This document shows, in pieces, positions 39,567 through 49,755 of a stretch of DNA of 64,000 bases. A model generated the notes under the pieces. The model was given only the letters and a program-made list of their open reading frames with translations. It did not search any database and was not told the origin of the DNA. The translations under genes were made by a program, and so were the position numbers. This DNA is from Vagococcus allomyrinae (GTDB taxonomy: Bacteria > Bacillota > Bacilli > Lactobacillales > Vagococcaceae): contig NZ_JAEEGA010000013.1 in assembly GCF_017829975.1 (NCBI RefSeq), positions 62,001 through 126,000 on the forward strand. The letters are read 5' to 3'. The first letter of the stretch is position 1. Every line of letters begins with the position of its first letter.

Positions 39567-40334
39567 ATGATTTTTGATACTCATACCCACTTAAATGTGG
39601 CACAATTTGAAGAGGATCTTCCTGAGACCATTGCCCGGGCCCGCGAGTTAGGGGTAACGGAGATGGCCGTCGTGGGATTTGATACGGCAACGATTGAAAA
39701 ATCGTTGGCTCTCAGTGAGGAATATCCCGATATATACAGTATTATCGGCTGGCATCCCACAGAGGCGGGCAGTTATTCAAAAGAAATAGAGCGTGATTTA
39801 CAGTCTAAGTTGATTTTGCCAAAGGTGGTAGCTCTTGGCGAAATAGGCTTGGACTACTATTGGATGGAAGATCCGAAAGAGGTTCAAGCGGCGGTTTTTC
39901 GTCGTCAAATTGCCATTGCTCGAGAGATGAAGTTGCCGATTAGTGTGCACACTCGCGATGCGATTGAGGATACTTATCGAATTTTAAAAGAAGAAAAAAT
40001 TCACCAAGTCGGTGGCATTATGCACAGCTTTAGTGGTGATTTAGAGTGGATGGCTCGCTTCTTGGATTTAGGCATGCACATTTCAATCAGTGGTGTGGTG
40101 ACCTTTAAAAAAGCCGTGGAGGTTCAAGAAGTGGCTGGGGCAGTGCCTGAAGATAAGCTGCTCATTGAAACAGATGCTCCTTATTTAGCGCCAGTGCCTT
40201 ATCGCGGCAAGCGGAATGAACCCGGTTATACCCGTTATGTGGCAGAACGAGTGGCAGAATTACGTGGCGAAAGCTTGGAGCGAGTCGCCCAGGTAACCCG
40301 GCAAAATGCCCATCAATTGTTTAGAATAGGATAA
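39567..40334 (+). CDS. tatD: TatD-family 3'-5' deoxyribonuclease
   Basis: The 255-residue amidohydrolase-fold nuclease has the metal motifs FDTHTHLN (residues 3-10), [32 protein letters not shown] and [11 protein letters not shown]. TatD proteins degrade single-stranded DNA and take part in repair of oxidative damage. It lies 2 bp upstream of rnmV, in the metG-tatD-rnmV-rsmA order widespread in Firmicutes. Confidence 0.95.
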   Translation: MIFDTHTHLNVAQFEEDLPETIARARELGVTEMAVVGFDTATIEKSLALSEEYPDIYSIIGWHPTEAGSYSKEIERDLQSKLILPKVVALGEIGLDYYWMEDPKEVQAAVFRRQIAIAREMKLPISVHTRDAIEDTYRILKEEKIHQVGGIMHSFSGDLEWMARFLDLGMHISISGVVTFKKAVEVQEVAGAVPEDKLLIETDAPYLAPVPYRGKRNEPGYTRYVAERVAELRGESLERVAQVTRQNAHQLFRIG

Positions 40335-40336
40335 TT

Positions 40337-41819
<1,483 letters not shown>

Positions 41820-41876
41820 GCTTTAAATCTTATAGCAGATGAGGAGAAATTCAGGTTATTTTAGAAAAAGAGAAAG

Positions 41877-41938
41877 GGTGTCTTGACACCTTAGGAGAAC
41901 TTCGATACAATTGGGGTTATCGAGGTGTCATGACACCT
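41877..41938 (+). promoter_or_regulatory. niaX promoter with two NiaR-like palindromes
   Basis: GGTGTCTTGACACC (41877-41890) and AGGTGTCATGACACCT (41923-41938) are palindromes whose centres are 47 bp apart. TTGACA (41883-41888), 17 bases, TACAAT (41906-41911) make a consensus promoter whose -35 lies inside the first palindrome; the second covers the start of transcription. The niacin repressor NiaR is the expected reader given the downstream gene. Confidence 0.65.
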
Positions 41939-41972
41939 TGTGGAGCTTAATGGAAAAGGAGTTTTGTTTAAG

Positions 41973-42551
41973 ATGGCATTTACCTCAGTTAAAAAATTAA
42001 CCTTTTCGGCAATTTTAATTGCGTTGGGTATTTTAATTCCCATGATCATGCCGATAAAAATTGTGATCGGGCCAGCATCCTACACCCTTGCTAGCCATGT
42101 ACCAGTCTTTTTGGCCATGTTTATTTCACCAGGTGTCGCGGTAGCAGTTGCTTTAGGAACGGCTTTTGGTTTCTTTCTGTCATTTCCGGCTATTATTGCT
42201 TTAAGAGCGTTGTCTCATGTGGTTTTTGCGGTGATTGGCGCCTATATTTTACAAAAAAAACCGACGATCGTTTCTTCTTTCTGGCAGTTCCAAGCCTTTA
42301 GCGCTTTGATTGGACTAATCCATGCCGCAACCGAACTTTTGGTGGTCATTCTGTTCACCACGGGTGGGCAACAAACAGCGGGCACTTTTTGGGTGTTTTT
42401 CCTAACAGTTGGCGTAGGCGGTTTTGTTCACAGTATGGTGGACTTTACTATCGCTTATTATCTTGGTGAACGCTTGAGCCGCCAGTTTGATTTTCCGGTT
42501 TTTGCTCACAGCCAACTGGCTTTAAAGCAGTACCTTCAGCCTAAAGTATAA
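41973..42551 (+). CDS. niaX: niacin ECF transporter S component NiaX
   Basis: The 192-residue integral membrane protein has six hydrophobic helices and the ECF S-component N-terminal motif SAILIALGILIPM for docking to the energising module. The ASYTLASHVPVFLAMF segment is characteristic of NiaX, which imports nicotinic acid for NAD synthesis. ATG 41973 follows AAAAGGAG. The shared ECF module (EcfA1, A2, T) is not in the window. Two NiaR-like palindromes control the promoter, supporting the substrate assignment. Confidence 0.85.
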   Translation: MAFTSVKKLTFSAILIALGILIPMIMPIKIVIGPASYTLASHVPVFLAMFISPGVAVAVALGTAFGFFLSFPAIIALRALSHVVFAVIGAYILQKKPTIVSSFWQFQAFSALIGLIHAATELLVVILFTTGGQQTAGTFWVFFLTVGVGGFVHSMVDFTIAYYLGERLSRQFDFPVFAHSQLALKQYLQPKV

Positions 42552-42594
42552 AAAAATAGCTCATGACCAGATTAAAGGGCATGGGCTATTTTTT
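42550..42594. terminator. bidirectional terminator between niaX and the msmK-type gene
   Basis: AAAAAATAGC..CATG pairs with CATG.GCTATTTTTT around a 13-base loop. Confidence 0.82.
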
Positions 42595-42656
42595 ATGTTA
42601 AATCTGATCTCAAAATATTAAGCAACCTATTAAGAGATCTAGAAAAGGGGGACAAA

Positions 42657-43760
42657 TTAACGAATCACTTGTTCAGTTTCAGCGTCAAAGAAATGACTCT
42701 TGTTTAAGTTAAAGGCAAGGTCAACCATTTCGCCTGGACGGTATGAAGCGCGAGCGTCCACTTTTGAGATGAATTCTGTATCGCCAACCACTGTGTAAAG
42801 CATGGTTTCAGCACCTAATAGTTCTGAAACGACCACTTCACATTTAACCACTGAATCAGGTGTGGCATCTAAGACGATTGGTTCGCTGTGAATATCTTCT
42901 GGACGGATCCCGAAGACTAATTTTTTACCTTCGTAGCCTTGTTCTTTCAAGACTTTGTATTTGCCTTCTGGTAAGGCCAACTTAACGCCATGCTCATTAG
43001 AGATAACGCCGTCGTTTAATGTGACGTTAAAGAAGTTCATAGCAGGTGATCCGATAAAGCCGGCAACAAAGACATTGTTTGGTGTGTCGTAAACTTCTTT
43101 TGGTGAACCGATTTGTTGGATAAAGCCATCCTTCATAATAACGATTCTGTCGGCCATAGTCATGGCTTCTGTTTGGTCATGGGTAACGTAGATAGTTGTA
43201 GTTTCTAAACGACGGTGCAATTTAGCAATTTCCGCACGCATTGCCACACGTAGTTTAGCATCTAAGTTTGATAAAGGCTCATCCATTAGGAAGACTTTAG
43301 CATCACGAACGATGGCACGACCTAAGGCAACACGCTGACGTTGACCACCGGAAAGGGCAGCTGGTTTACGTTTTAAGTATTCGGTTAAGCCTAAGATTTC
43401 CGCGGCATTGTCGACACGTGTTTGAATTTCTTCTTTAGCGTATTTGCGCAGTTTCAAACCAAATGCCATATTGTCAAAGACGGTCATATGTGGGTATAAG
43501 GCGTAGTTCTGGAATACCATGGCGATGTCACGGTCTTTTGGTGCCACATCGTTCATCAATTTGTCACCAATCCATAATTCACCTTCAGAAATATCTTCCA
43601 AACCAGCAATCATCCGCAGGGTTGTTGATTTACCACAACCAGAAGGGCCAACAAAGACAATGAATTCACGGTCTTGAATGTCTAAGTTAAAATCTGTTAC
43701 TGAATAAAAGTCATTATTGTCATACTTTTTATGAATTCCTTTTAAAGCTATTTCTACCAT
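42657..43760 (-). CDS. multiple-sugar ABC transporter ATPase (MsmK/UgpC type)
   Basis: The 367-residue ATPase has Walker A GPSGCGKST near residue 39, the signature LSGGQRQRVALGRA, Walker B VFLMDEPLSNLD and the switch His in YVTHDQTEAM. After it comes the MalK-type regulatory TOBE domain (FGIRPEDIHSEP). Such ATPases in Lactobacillales often serve several CUT1 sugar importers encoded elsewhere, and no binding protein or permease is adjacent, so this is an orphan shared ATPase. ATG 43760 is preferred over an upstream in-frame codon. A promoter with a cre-like site lies just upstream. Confidence 0.93.
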   Translation of the reverse strand: MVEIALKGIHKKYDNNDFYSVTDFNLDIQDREFIVFVGPSGCGKSTTLRMIAGLEDISEGELWIGDKLMNDVAPKDRDIAMVFQNYALYPHMTVFDNMAFGLKLRKYAKEEIQTRVDNAAEILGLTEYLKRKPAALSGGQRQRVALGRAIVRDAKVFLMDEPLSNLDAKLRVAMRAEIAKLHRRLETTTIYVTHDQTEAMTMADRIVIMKDGFIQQIGSPKEVYDTPNNVFVAGFIGSPAMNFFNVTLNDGVISNEHGVKLALPEGKYKVLKEQGYEGKKLVFGIRPEDIHSEPIVLDATPDSVVKCEVVVSELLGAETMLYTVVGDTEFISKVDARASYRPGEMVDLAFNLNKSHFFDAETEQVIR

Positions 43761-43805
43761 AATATTCCACTCTTTCGTCATTTAGTTTTATTAGTTGATA
43801 AATGA

Positions 43806-43835
43806 AGTATACGTGAAAGCGATACCTTGAGACAA
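43806..43835 (-). promoter_or_regulatory. promoter of the msmK-type gene with cre-like site
   Basis: On the minus strand TTGTCT (43830-43835), 18 bases, TATACT (43806-43811). TGAAAGCGATACCT (43814-43827) lies within the spacer and fits 12 of 14 cre positions, consistent with CcpA repression. Confidence 0.5.
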
Positions 43836-44004
43836 TGTTAAGTTGCACAAGAAAAGAGGTGTTATTTTCGTCAAAGTGACAGAGAACCTTTTGAAAGCTT
43901 GCTGGGCCGGCTGTCATTAAGGGCCTGAAGTGGCAATAGCGAAATAAGCGGGTCAGTATTTTGTGACAATGTTATCTTTAGGCGACTCTTTAAGCTAAGT
44001 CTTA

Positions 44005-45399
44005 CTAGTTTAGGAGACGGTCGTCAATCAGGGATTGGTACCAACGGGCCGATTTTTTTAAGCTGCGAGCATGCTGATTAGCCAAGTCAATTCGAATCAG
44101 TCCATAGCGGTTTTTAAAGGCGTTCATCGGTGACACGCAATCCGTAAGAGCCCATAACATGTAGCCTTCACAACTGGAACCATCGGCGACGGCTCTTAAC
44201 AAACTAGCCAAGTGCTGACGGATAAAGTCTATTCGGTAATCGTCTTGAATAACTCCTGATTCGTCCAGATAACTTTCTTCATTTTCTCGGCCCATACCGT
44301 TTTCAGTAATCAACCAAGGAATATTCCCGTAGTCATTTTTGATGATCATGGCCATGTCATACATAATATCCGGGTAGATTTCCCAACCACGAGAGTTGTT
44401 CATTTGACGACCAGGTAGCTCAAAGTTTTCATAATATTGTTCAGGGTGAAAAGGTGTTTCTGGATGCCACTGGTAACGAGGTGCTTTGACTCGTTTCGGG
44501 TAATACTGATTGACGCCAAGAAAATCAACGGTATTTTCTTGAATGAGTTGTAACTCTTCGGGACTAGCGTCAAACATGATCTCATGTTGTTGGCATAAAT
44601 CAAGCAGTTCTTGAGGATAGCTGCCATGAACCAAGGGGTCGAAAAAGACTTTATTAAAGAATAAGTCATAGATGCGAGCGGCTTTTTGATCAGCCTCTGA
44701 TGAGGAACGAGGGTAGACCATTTCAGGGTTAACGACACAACCGATGCGACCTGAATAATTTTTTTCGTGATACAGTTTAACCACTTTCGCAGTCGCCAAC
44801 ACTTTGTGATAGTTCCAAGTCATCCACTTTTTCGTGTTTTGTTCATGGGGATAACGAATGGCATCTAAATAGCAACGGGTTTGAACGACGATCGGTTCAT
44901 TGAAGGTAAACCAGTGCTTGACGCGATCACCGTAGCGCTCAAAGGCGATTTCAGCGTAGCCAGTAAAAAGCTCGACGACTTTTTTTGAAGACCAGCCATC
45001 GTACTTGTCCATGAGAAAACGCGGCAATTCATAGTGCTCCAAACACAGCATCGGCTCAACACCAGCAGCAATTAAGGCGTCGATCAATTGGTCAATGTGT
45101 TGGGCATACTCTTCGTCGACTGTCAGTTGTTCGTAGTCGGTAAAAAAGCGTGACCAGTTAATGGAAGTGCGGTAATGGGTTAAATGAATCTCAGCCATTA
45201 AGTCGACGTCTTTTTGATAGTGTTCCATAAAATTGGTGGCAATATCAGGCCCATAGCCATTTTGCCAAACAAAGGATTCTTCTTTAAACCAAGCGTCTAA
45301 AAAGGAGTCTTGGCCCTCCTTTTTGCCTTGCCAGCCTTCTGTTTGCCAAGCGGAAGAGGCGGCACCAATAATAAAATTTTTAGGGATTGTCTGTGTCAT
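44005..45399 (-). CDS. GH1 6-phospho-beta-glucosidase
   Basis: This 464-residue family 1 glycosidase has the acid/base Glu in HWFTFNEP and the nucleophile in LITENGMG. The late segment DCVSPMNAFKNRYG carries the Ser, Lys and Tyr that bind the 6-phosphate in phospho-glycosidases, so the substrate is probably a phosphorylated beta-glucoside delivered by the PTS. ATG 45399 follows AAAGGA. It starts 15 bp after the EIIC gene and is co-transcribed with it. Substrate detail (cellobiose, salicin, arbutin) cannot be read. Confidence 0.9.
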   Translation of the reverse strand: MTQTIPKNFIIGAASSAWQTEGWQGKKEGQDSFLDAWFKEESFVWQNGYGPDIATNFMEHYQKDVDLMAEIHLTHYRTSINWSRFFTDYEQLTVDEEYAQHIDQLIDALIAAGVEPMLCLEHYELPRFLMDKYDGWSSKKVVELFTGYAEIAFERYGDRVKHWFTFNEPIVVQTRCYLDAIRYPHEQNTKKWMTWNYHKVLATAKVVKLYHEKNYSGRIGCVVNPEMVYPRSSSEADQKAARIYDLFFNKVFFDPLVHGSYPQELLDLCQQHEIMFDASPEELQLIQENTVDFLGVNQYYPKRVKAPRYQWHPETPFHPEQYYENFELPGRQMNNSRGWEIYPDIMYDMAMIIKNDYGNIPWLITENGMGRENEESYLDESGVIQDDYRIDFIRQHLASLLRAVADGSSCEGYMLWALTDCVSPMNAFKNRYGLIRIDLANQHARSLKKSARWYQSLIDDRLLN

Positions 45400-45413
45400 G
45401 AAATTGTTCCTTT

Positions 45414-46721
45414 CTATGCAGCAAGTTGCTGTTTGTTCGCTACCTTGACAAAAGGCAGATAAATCAGGATGGAGACGGCGATACAAATAAGTTGTGTGAT
45501 GACCGCGCCAATATCACCGGCTGTTGCTAGATAAGCTGAGATGATCGGCGGTGTTGGCCAAGGAATCATGACGACGGCTTTGGCAGCAAAACCAAAATAG
45601 GTGGCGATATAGCCAATTGTACCCGTGATCAATGGTGTGATAATAAACGGAATGGCCAAGATCGGGTTTAACATGATGGGCATGCCGAAAATAACTGGTT
45701 CGTTAATGTTGAAAATACCAGGAGCCAAGGAAAGTTTGGTGATTTCTTTTAAATCATCCCGTTTACTGACCAATAAAATGGAGATTAACAATCCAATGGT
45801 CACGCCCGAACCACCAATGCTCATATACATATCCCAAAAGGGCATGGTAATGATATTTGGCACTTCTTTTCCCGCATTAAAGGCTTCGGTATTGACGGCA
45901 ATGGAAGCCAGCAATAGGGGTTCTCTGATCGGCTTAATCATCTGATTGCCGTGGATTCCGATGACCCAGAAGATTTGAGCGACAAAGACTAATAATAGAA
46001 TACCTGGTAACCCTTGAATCACACTTTCCAACGGCTTTTGAACAATATTATAGATAATATCATAAGCGTACATGCCAGTGATGGCTTTGATTAGAAAGCC
46101 ACATAAGGCCACAGAGGTCACCGTTAAAACGGTGGGAATTAAAGCGGAAAAACTGTTTGAAACATTGGCAGGGACCGTATCGGGCATCTTGATTTTTAAA
46201 CGGTCTTGGCGGCCTAGCCAGGAGTACAACTCGATCGAGGCGATGGCCACAAACATTCCCAAGAAAAGGCCCTTGGTATCGGTGTACTGTTTTGCCAAAA
46301 CATTTTCGGCGATCACAGAGACATCCTCGTTAATCACTTCAAACGTTGTCGGGTTGACAGAGAGATAAGACATGACGGCCACGATTCCCGGAAAGAAACT
46401 GGAAATCCCGTTTAACTTGGCCAGTTCGATGCCAATTAGAAAAACCGCGTAAATGGTTAAGAAACTAAGGGTTACGTAGTTCACTGAGACGGCAATCGGT
46501 TTTAAGGTAACCAAAAAGGATAAGGCGTCAATTTGGGCCAGTCCGTTAACGTCATCAAAAATCATTGCGGAAAACAGTGTTGCAAAAGCCCCTGTGATAA
46601 TGACCGGGATTAAAGCTGCAAAGGCATTTTTAATGACCATGATATAGCGATAACTATTGACCTTGTTTGCAAATCTGCCTAAAACGTCGACCATCCGATC
46701 CATCGCGCTTGGTTTGTTCAT
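45414..46721 (-). CDS. PTS EIIC, lactose/cellobiose family
   Basis: The 435-residue membrane permease has about ten helices and the CelB/ChbC pattern (N-terminal YIMVIKNAFAALIPVIITGA, the GIHGNQMIKP loop and the FNINEPVIFGMPI substrate-binding segment). It transports and, with phospho-EIIB, phosphorylates a beta-linked disaccharide. EIIA and EIIB genes are missing from the operon, which holds only this gene and the phospho-glycosidase; both components must come from elsewhere. Promoter and three FadR-type operator candidates lie just upstream. Confidence 0.92.
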   Translation of the reverse strand: MNKPSAMDRMVDVLGRFANKVNSYRYIMVIKNAFAALIPVIITGAFATLFSAMIFDDVNGLAQIDALSFLVTLKPIAVSVNYVTLSFLTIYAVFLIGIELAKLNGISSFFPGIVAVMSYLSVNPTTFEVINEDVSVIAENVLAKQYTDTKGLFLGMFVAIASIELYSWLGRQDRLKIKMPDTVPANVSNSFSALIPTVLTVTSVALCGFLIKAITGMYAYDIIYNIVQKPLESVIQGLPGILLLVFVAQIFWVIGIHGNQMIKPIREPLLLASIAVNTEAFNAGKEVPNIITMPFWDMYMSIGGSGVTIGLLISILLVSKRDDLKEITKLSLAPGIFNINEPVIFGMPIMLNPILAIPFIITPLITGTIGYIATYFGFAAKAVVMIPWPTPPIISAYLATAGDIGAVITQLICIAVSILIYLPFVKVANKQQLAA

Positions 46722-46821
46722 TCATACCACTCCCATTCTTTTTTGCTGATACCTGATTAAGATATCGGTTTCATTAACAGCATCAGAACGAGTTCTCTCC
46801 CCTGGGGTGAATCTAGAGCGA

Positions 46822-46961
46822 CATGTCTGATGTCTAAATCATAAAACATGTCTGACGACTTGTCAATAGATTAAAATAAAAAAACAAATGACGGTTTATT
46901 CAGTTATTTAATTCATGTTTTACTAGGTTCTCCATTTTTTAGTGAAATAACTTGTCTGATG
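46822..46961 (-). promoter_or_regulatory. PTS operon promoter with three TGTCTGAyG sites
   Basis: On the minus strand TTGACA (46861-46866), 17 bases, TATGAT (46838-46843) form a near-perfect promoter. CATGTCTGATG (46822-46832), CATGTCTGACG (46847-46857, inside the spacer) and CTTGTCTGATG (46951-46961) are repeats of one motif. TGTCTGAC-type cores resemble FadR-subfamily GntR operators, and two such regulators are encoded directly upstream. Confidence 0.6.
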
Positions 46962-46975
46962 AATTGGGTTAACAT

Positions 46976-47002
46976 AAAAAAAAGACCTAGAAAAACTAGG
47001 CC
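46976..47002 (-). terminator. terminator after the tandem GntR genes
   Basis: On the minus strand GGCCTAG-TTTTT-CTAGGTC is followed by eight T. The stem touches the stop codon of the gene ending at 47002. Confidence 0.82.
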
Positions 47003-47691
47003 TAGCTTGGGGTTGGAGCTTGTTTTCGTAATACCCGTCGAATAGTTGTTAAGGCGAGTTTGACACTGTTAGCCGCTTCGATGGCTTCTTGGCGTTCAAC
47101 AGCTAAAGCCAGTTGACTGTGAGCTCTTAGCAGCTCTTGATAGTCCTCCAATGTCAAGTAGCGATGATTTAATTGGATGGATTCTTGGAAAATGAAAAGC
47201 AGATTGTTGTAGGCCTCGTTGCCGCAGAGTTGGATAAATGACACCAACATATCTTTATAGCTGTCCAAAAAAAGCTCCGTATCTGCTTCTAGCTTAGCTG
47301 GTAGCTGGTTTATCAACTGAGTCACAGAAGCTAGTTCTTGAGTGGTCGCATGTTCCACGGCGAGAGCGATAACCGTTGGTTCCAGTAGGAAGCGAACGTC
47401 AAGTAAATCAAGGGCTAATTTATAGTGGTTGGCCATTAAGCCTAATCCTAAGGGATCTGTCGTTTGAATCGTTTTATGGCGAATAAAAGTCCCAGCCCCT
47501 TGTCGGACTTCCACCACGTTTAAGGATTCTAAGTATTTAATGGCCTCTCTAATCGTACTTCTGCCAACTTTTAACTGTTGGGCTAGTTCGAATTCGCTAG
47601 GCAGTGCATCGCCAACTTCCAAGTGAGCGTCTTCAATATAGGACAAAATGGCATCGCTGATTAAATCACTGAGTGTTTGACTGGTTGTCAT
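47002..47691 (-). CDS. GntR-family regulator, FadR/FCD subfamily (second of pair)
   Basis: The 229-residue protein has an N-terminal winged helix (LPSEFELAQQLKVGRSTIRE, residues 26-45) and an all-helical FCD effector domain (DVRFLLEPTVIALAVEHAT onward). FCD regulators usually sense sugar acids, keto acids or related metabolites. It overlaps the preceding gene by 26 bp and is its clear paralogue (shared GRSTxRE, FLLEPT/YLLEPT and DPLGxG/DPLGFA segments). The PTS/GH1 operon lies directly downstream with three candidate operators. The FCD metal-binding histidines appear reduced (no clear HxxxH pair), so effector binding may differ. Confidence 0.85.
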   Translation of the reverse strand: MTTSQTLSDLISDAILSYIEDAHLEVGDALPSEFELAQQLKVGRSTIREAIKYLESLNVVEVRQGAGTFIRHKTIQTTDPLGLGLMANHYKLALDLLDVRFLLEPTVIALAVEHATTQELASVTQLINQLPAKLEADTELFLDSYKDMLVSFIQLCGNEAYNNLLFIFQESIQLNHRYLTLEDYQELLRAHSQLALAVERQEAIEAANSVKLALTTIRRVLRKQAPTPS

Positions 47692-48391
47692 GTCGTTCCC
47701 CCTTGGTCGTGTTTTCCAGATCGACTAAATAACGATTTAATCGTTCGCGGTTATGGGCCATATGAATCAACATGGCGTCGTAGGCCCCTTGACTGTCCCC
47801 TTCAGTGATGGCTTGAAGAATGTCCTGGTGATGACGGCCTGTGTTATTGATTTCTCTTTTAGCGGTGAATTCGCCGTAAAGGTCGATGGAATTATTAATG
47901 ACGGGAATTAAACGCAACAAGGCGACGTTTTTGCTGGCGGCTGCAATGGTCAAATGAAATTCTTTATCCAGTGTTAAATGGGCTTCATTTCCTTCTTTGA
48001 TCAACTGATTAATCGCCAGATGGAGTCTTTGTAAGGTGTCTATTTCTGCTGGAGATGCTTTTTGGGCGGCCAGTGAGGCCATTGTCGGTTCTAGTAAATA
48101 GCGAATGTCGACTAAATTTTTAGTCAGTTGAATGCGGTCTTTGACGGTTGCAAAGCCAAGGGGATCATCGCCGTAGATATCCTTACTGAGTATAAAGGTT
48201 CCAGCGCCGCGCTTTACTTCTAGAACTTTTTTAGCGCTGAGGGCACGGATTACCTCTCGTAAGGTGCTTCGGCCAACGTGAAGTGTTTTTGCTAGTTGGG
48301 GCTCGCCCGGTAAACGATCTCCCGGCATTAACTGGTGATCCTTGATGTAGGCCAACAATTTTATTTCAGTTTTTTGAGCTAAGGATTCCAT
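47666..48391 (-). CDS. GntR-family regulator, FadR/FCD subfamily (first of pair)
   Basis: The 241-residue protein has the same layout: winged helix with LPGEPQLAKTLHVGRSTLRE near residues 27-46, then an FCD domain (DIRYLLEPTMASLAAQKASP, with LDKEFHLTIAAASKN and HHQDILQAI carrying histidines typical of the metal site). It is the first gene of a two-gene operon with its paralogue. ATG 48391 follows GGAGAGAGG. The pair may act as a heterodimer or sense two ligands; that is speculation. Confidence 0.87.
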   Translation of the reverse strand: MESLAQKTEIKLLAYIKDHQLMPGDRLPGEPQLAKTLHVGRSTLREVIRALSAKKVLEVKRGAGTFILSKDIYGDDPLGFATVKDRIQLTKNLVDIRYLLEPTMASLAAQKASPAEIDTLQRLHLAINQLIKEGNEAHLTLDKEFHLTIAAASKNVALLRLIPVINNSIDLYGEFTAKREINNTGRHHQDILQAITEGDSQGAYDAMLIHMAHNRERLNRYLVDLENTTKGERHDNQSNTQ

Positions 48392-48539
48392 GAGCCTCTC
48401 TCCTATCAGATAGTGTTTAGCCTAAATTTATCACAGATTGAGCAGCTGTTCAAGGCGAGGAAACCGCTAGCCCTCATTTGCGAAAAAGTAGACTGACAAA
48501 CAGCTAACTGTAAAATTATGCTACAATAGACTTAAAAAT

Positions 48540-48575
48540 GATCACATTGGCCGTAGCTTGTGCCAATAAGTGATC
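48540..48575 (+). other. 5' leader hairpin of mgsA
   Basis: GATCAC-A-TTGGC and GCCAA-TAA-GTGATC pair around a 10-base loop, ending about 20 bp before the start codon. There is no following T run, so it is not a terminator. A TACAAT -10 lies just upstream at about 48522. Confidence 0.5.
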
Positions 48576-48596
48576 TAAGGGAAAGAGGGTATGGGA

Positions 48597-49022
48597 GTGA
48601 ATATTGCGTTAATTGCACATGATCGAAAGAAAAAAACAATGGTCAATTTGACAACGGCCTATAAACGAATTTTAAAAAGTCATACGTTATACGCTACTGG
48701 AACGACAGGTCATCGAATCATGGAGGCGACGGGATTAGACGTTCACTGTTTTAAATCAGGGCCCCTTGGAGGAGATCAACAGATCGGGGCGTTGATTTCT
48801 GAAAATAAAATGGATTTAATTATTTTTTTAAGAGATCCACTAGCATCGCAACCCCATGAACCAGATGTGAATGCGCTGATTCGGCTAAGTGATGTCTATG
48901 AAGTGCCCTTAGCGACCAATGTTGGCACAGCAGAGGCCTTAATTAGAGGCTTGGCCGCCGGATTTCTTGATTTTCGGGAAATTGTAAAGGAAGAATTGGA
49001 TAAACCCCTAAGTTCTTACTAG
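48597..49022 (+). CDS. mgsA: methylglyoxal synthase
   Basis: MgsA converts dihydroxyacetone phosphate to methylglyoxal and phosphate, a bypass of glycolysis under sugar-phosphate stress. The 141-residue protein has the full signature: [37 protein letters not shown] (phosphate site), IIFLRDPL with the catalytic Asp, and QPHEPDV. GTG 48597 is chosen because the sequence then starts exactly like other MgsA proteins and has AGAGGG 8 bp upstream; an ATG two codons earlier is too close to that site. Confidence 0.96.
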   Translation: MNIALIAHDRKKKTMVNLTTAYKRILKSHTLYATGTTGHRIMEATGLDVHCFKSGPLGGDQQIGALISENKMDLIIFLRDPLASQPHEPDVNALIRLSDVYEVPLATNVGTAEALIRGLAAGFLDFREIVKEELDKPLSSY

Positions 49023-49094
49023 AAAATGAGGCATCTCCATAGTTAAATAGGCGTAAGTGTGCTATATTAAAAGCGGTAGAAATACCAAAATAAA

Positions 49095-49192
49095 CAGAGT
49101 AGGAAATAAAGCGTTAAGTGTTGGAAGGATGGGATGTTGCCTTTCGGACGAAGAACTTTTAGTTCGCGGTTTTATTTTCGCATTCGCTGCAG
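49095..49192 (+). promoter_or_regulatory. tetrahydrofolate riboswitch (folT leader)
   Basis: The leader carries the conserved THF-riboswitch strings GCGTTAAGTGT, GGATGGGATGTTGCC and CGCGG followed by CGCATTCGCT. GGAAATAAA (49101 on) pairs with TTTATTTTC (49171 on), matching the helix that flanks the junction. A T7 run after CTGCAG at about 49192 may be part of a terminator switch. The downstream gene is the folate transporter component, as expected. Confidence 0.85.
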
Positions 49193-49227
49193 TTTTTTTG
49201 TAGCAACTCTATTAGGAGATGCGCAGG

Positions 49228-49755
49228 ATGAACAAACAAAAAATCAACACCAAGGGAATCGCCTTAATGGGCGTACTAATGGCTATGCAGCTGATTTTAA
49301 CGAGGTTTCTGGTAATCCAGACACCCTTTGTTAGAATTGGCTTTTCGTTTATTCCCACGACGATTATGGCCATGACATTTGGCCCACTTTTAACAGGAGT
49401 AGGCTCGACATTGTCAGATTTTATTGGGATTACCTTGTTTCCTTCAGTTGGTGGCGGGTATTTTCCAGGTTTTTCAGTATCGGCTTTTTTATCAGGAGCG
49501 ATCTATGGGTGGTTCTTTTATAAAAAAGAGATGACCTGGCAACGAGTATTAATCGCCAATCTGGTTGTGATGATTCTGATTGACATGATCATGAATACGT
49601 TTTGGCTCTATTTAATGATGGGACCGGGCGTTCTTGCTCAAATTCCATTTAGAATAGGAAAATCATTGATCCTCTTGCCAATTCAAGTAGGGTTAATGTA
49701 TGGACTTGGCAATAAAGGTGTTTTAAAAGGGCAAGTAGCACGTTTTCAAGCTTAA
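49228..49755 (+). CDS. folT: folate ECF transporter S component FolT
   Basis: The 175-residue membrane protein has six hydrophobic helices, the docking motif ALMGVLMAMQLILTRF, and the FolT-type segment FVRIGFSFIPTTIMAMTFGP. Late NTFWLYLMMG also fits. It imports folates with the shared ECF module. ATG 49228 follows TTAGGAG. The THF riboswitch directly upstream gives strong independent support for folate as substrate. Confidence 0.92.
   Translation: MNKQKINTKGIALMGVLMAMQLILTRFLVIQTPFVRIGFSFIPTTIMAMTFGPLLTGVGSTLSDFIGITLFPSVGGGYFPGFSVSAFLSGAIYGWFFYKKEMTWQRVLIANLVVMILIDMIMNTFWLYLMMGPGVLAQIPFRIGKSLILLPIQVGLMYGLGNKGVLKGQVARFQA

Noticed and set aside
42657-43760. MsmK-type ATPase as part of the adjacent PTS/GH1 operon
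   Set aside because: It has its own promoter and cre-like site, and PTS transport does not need an ABC ATPase; adjacency appears incidental.
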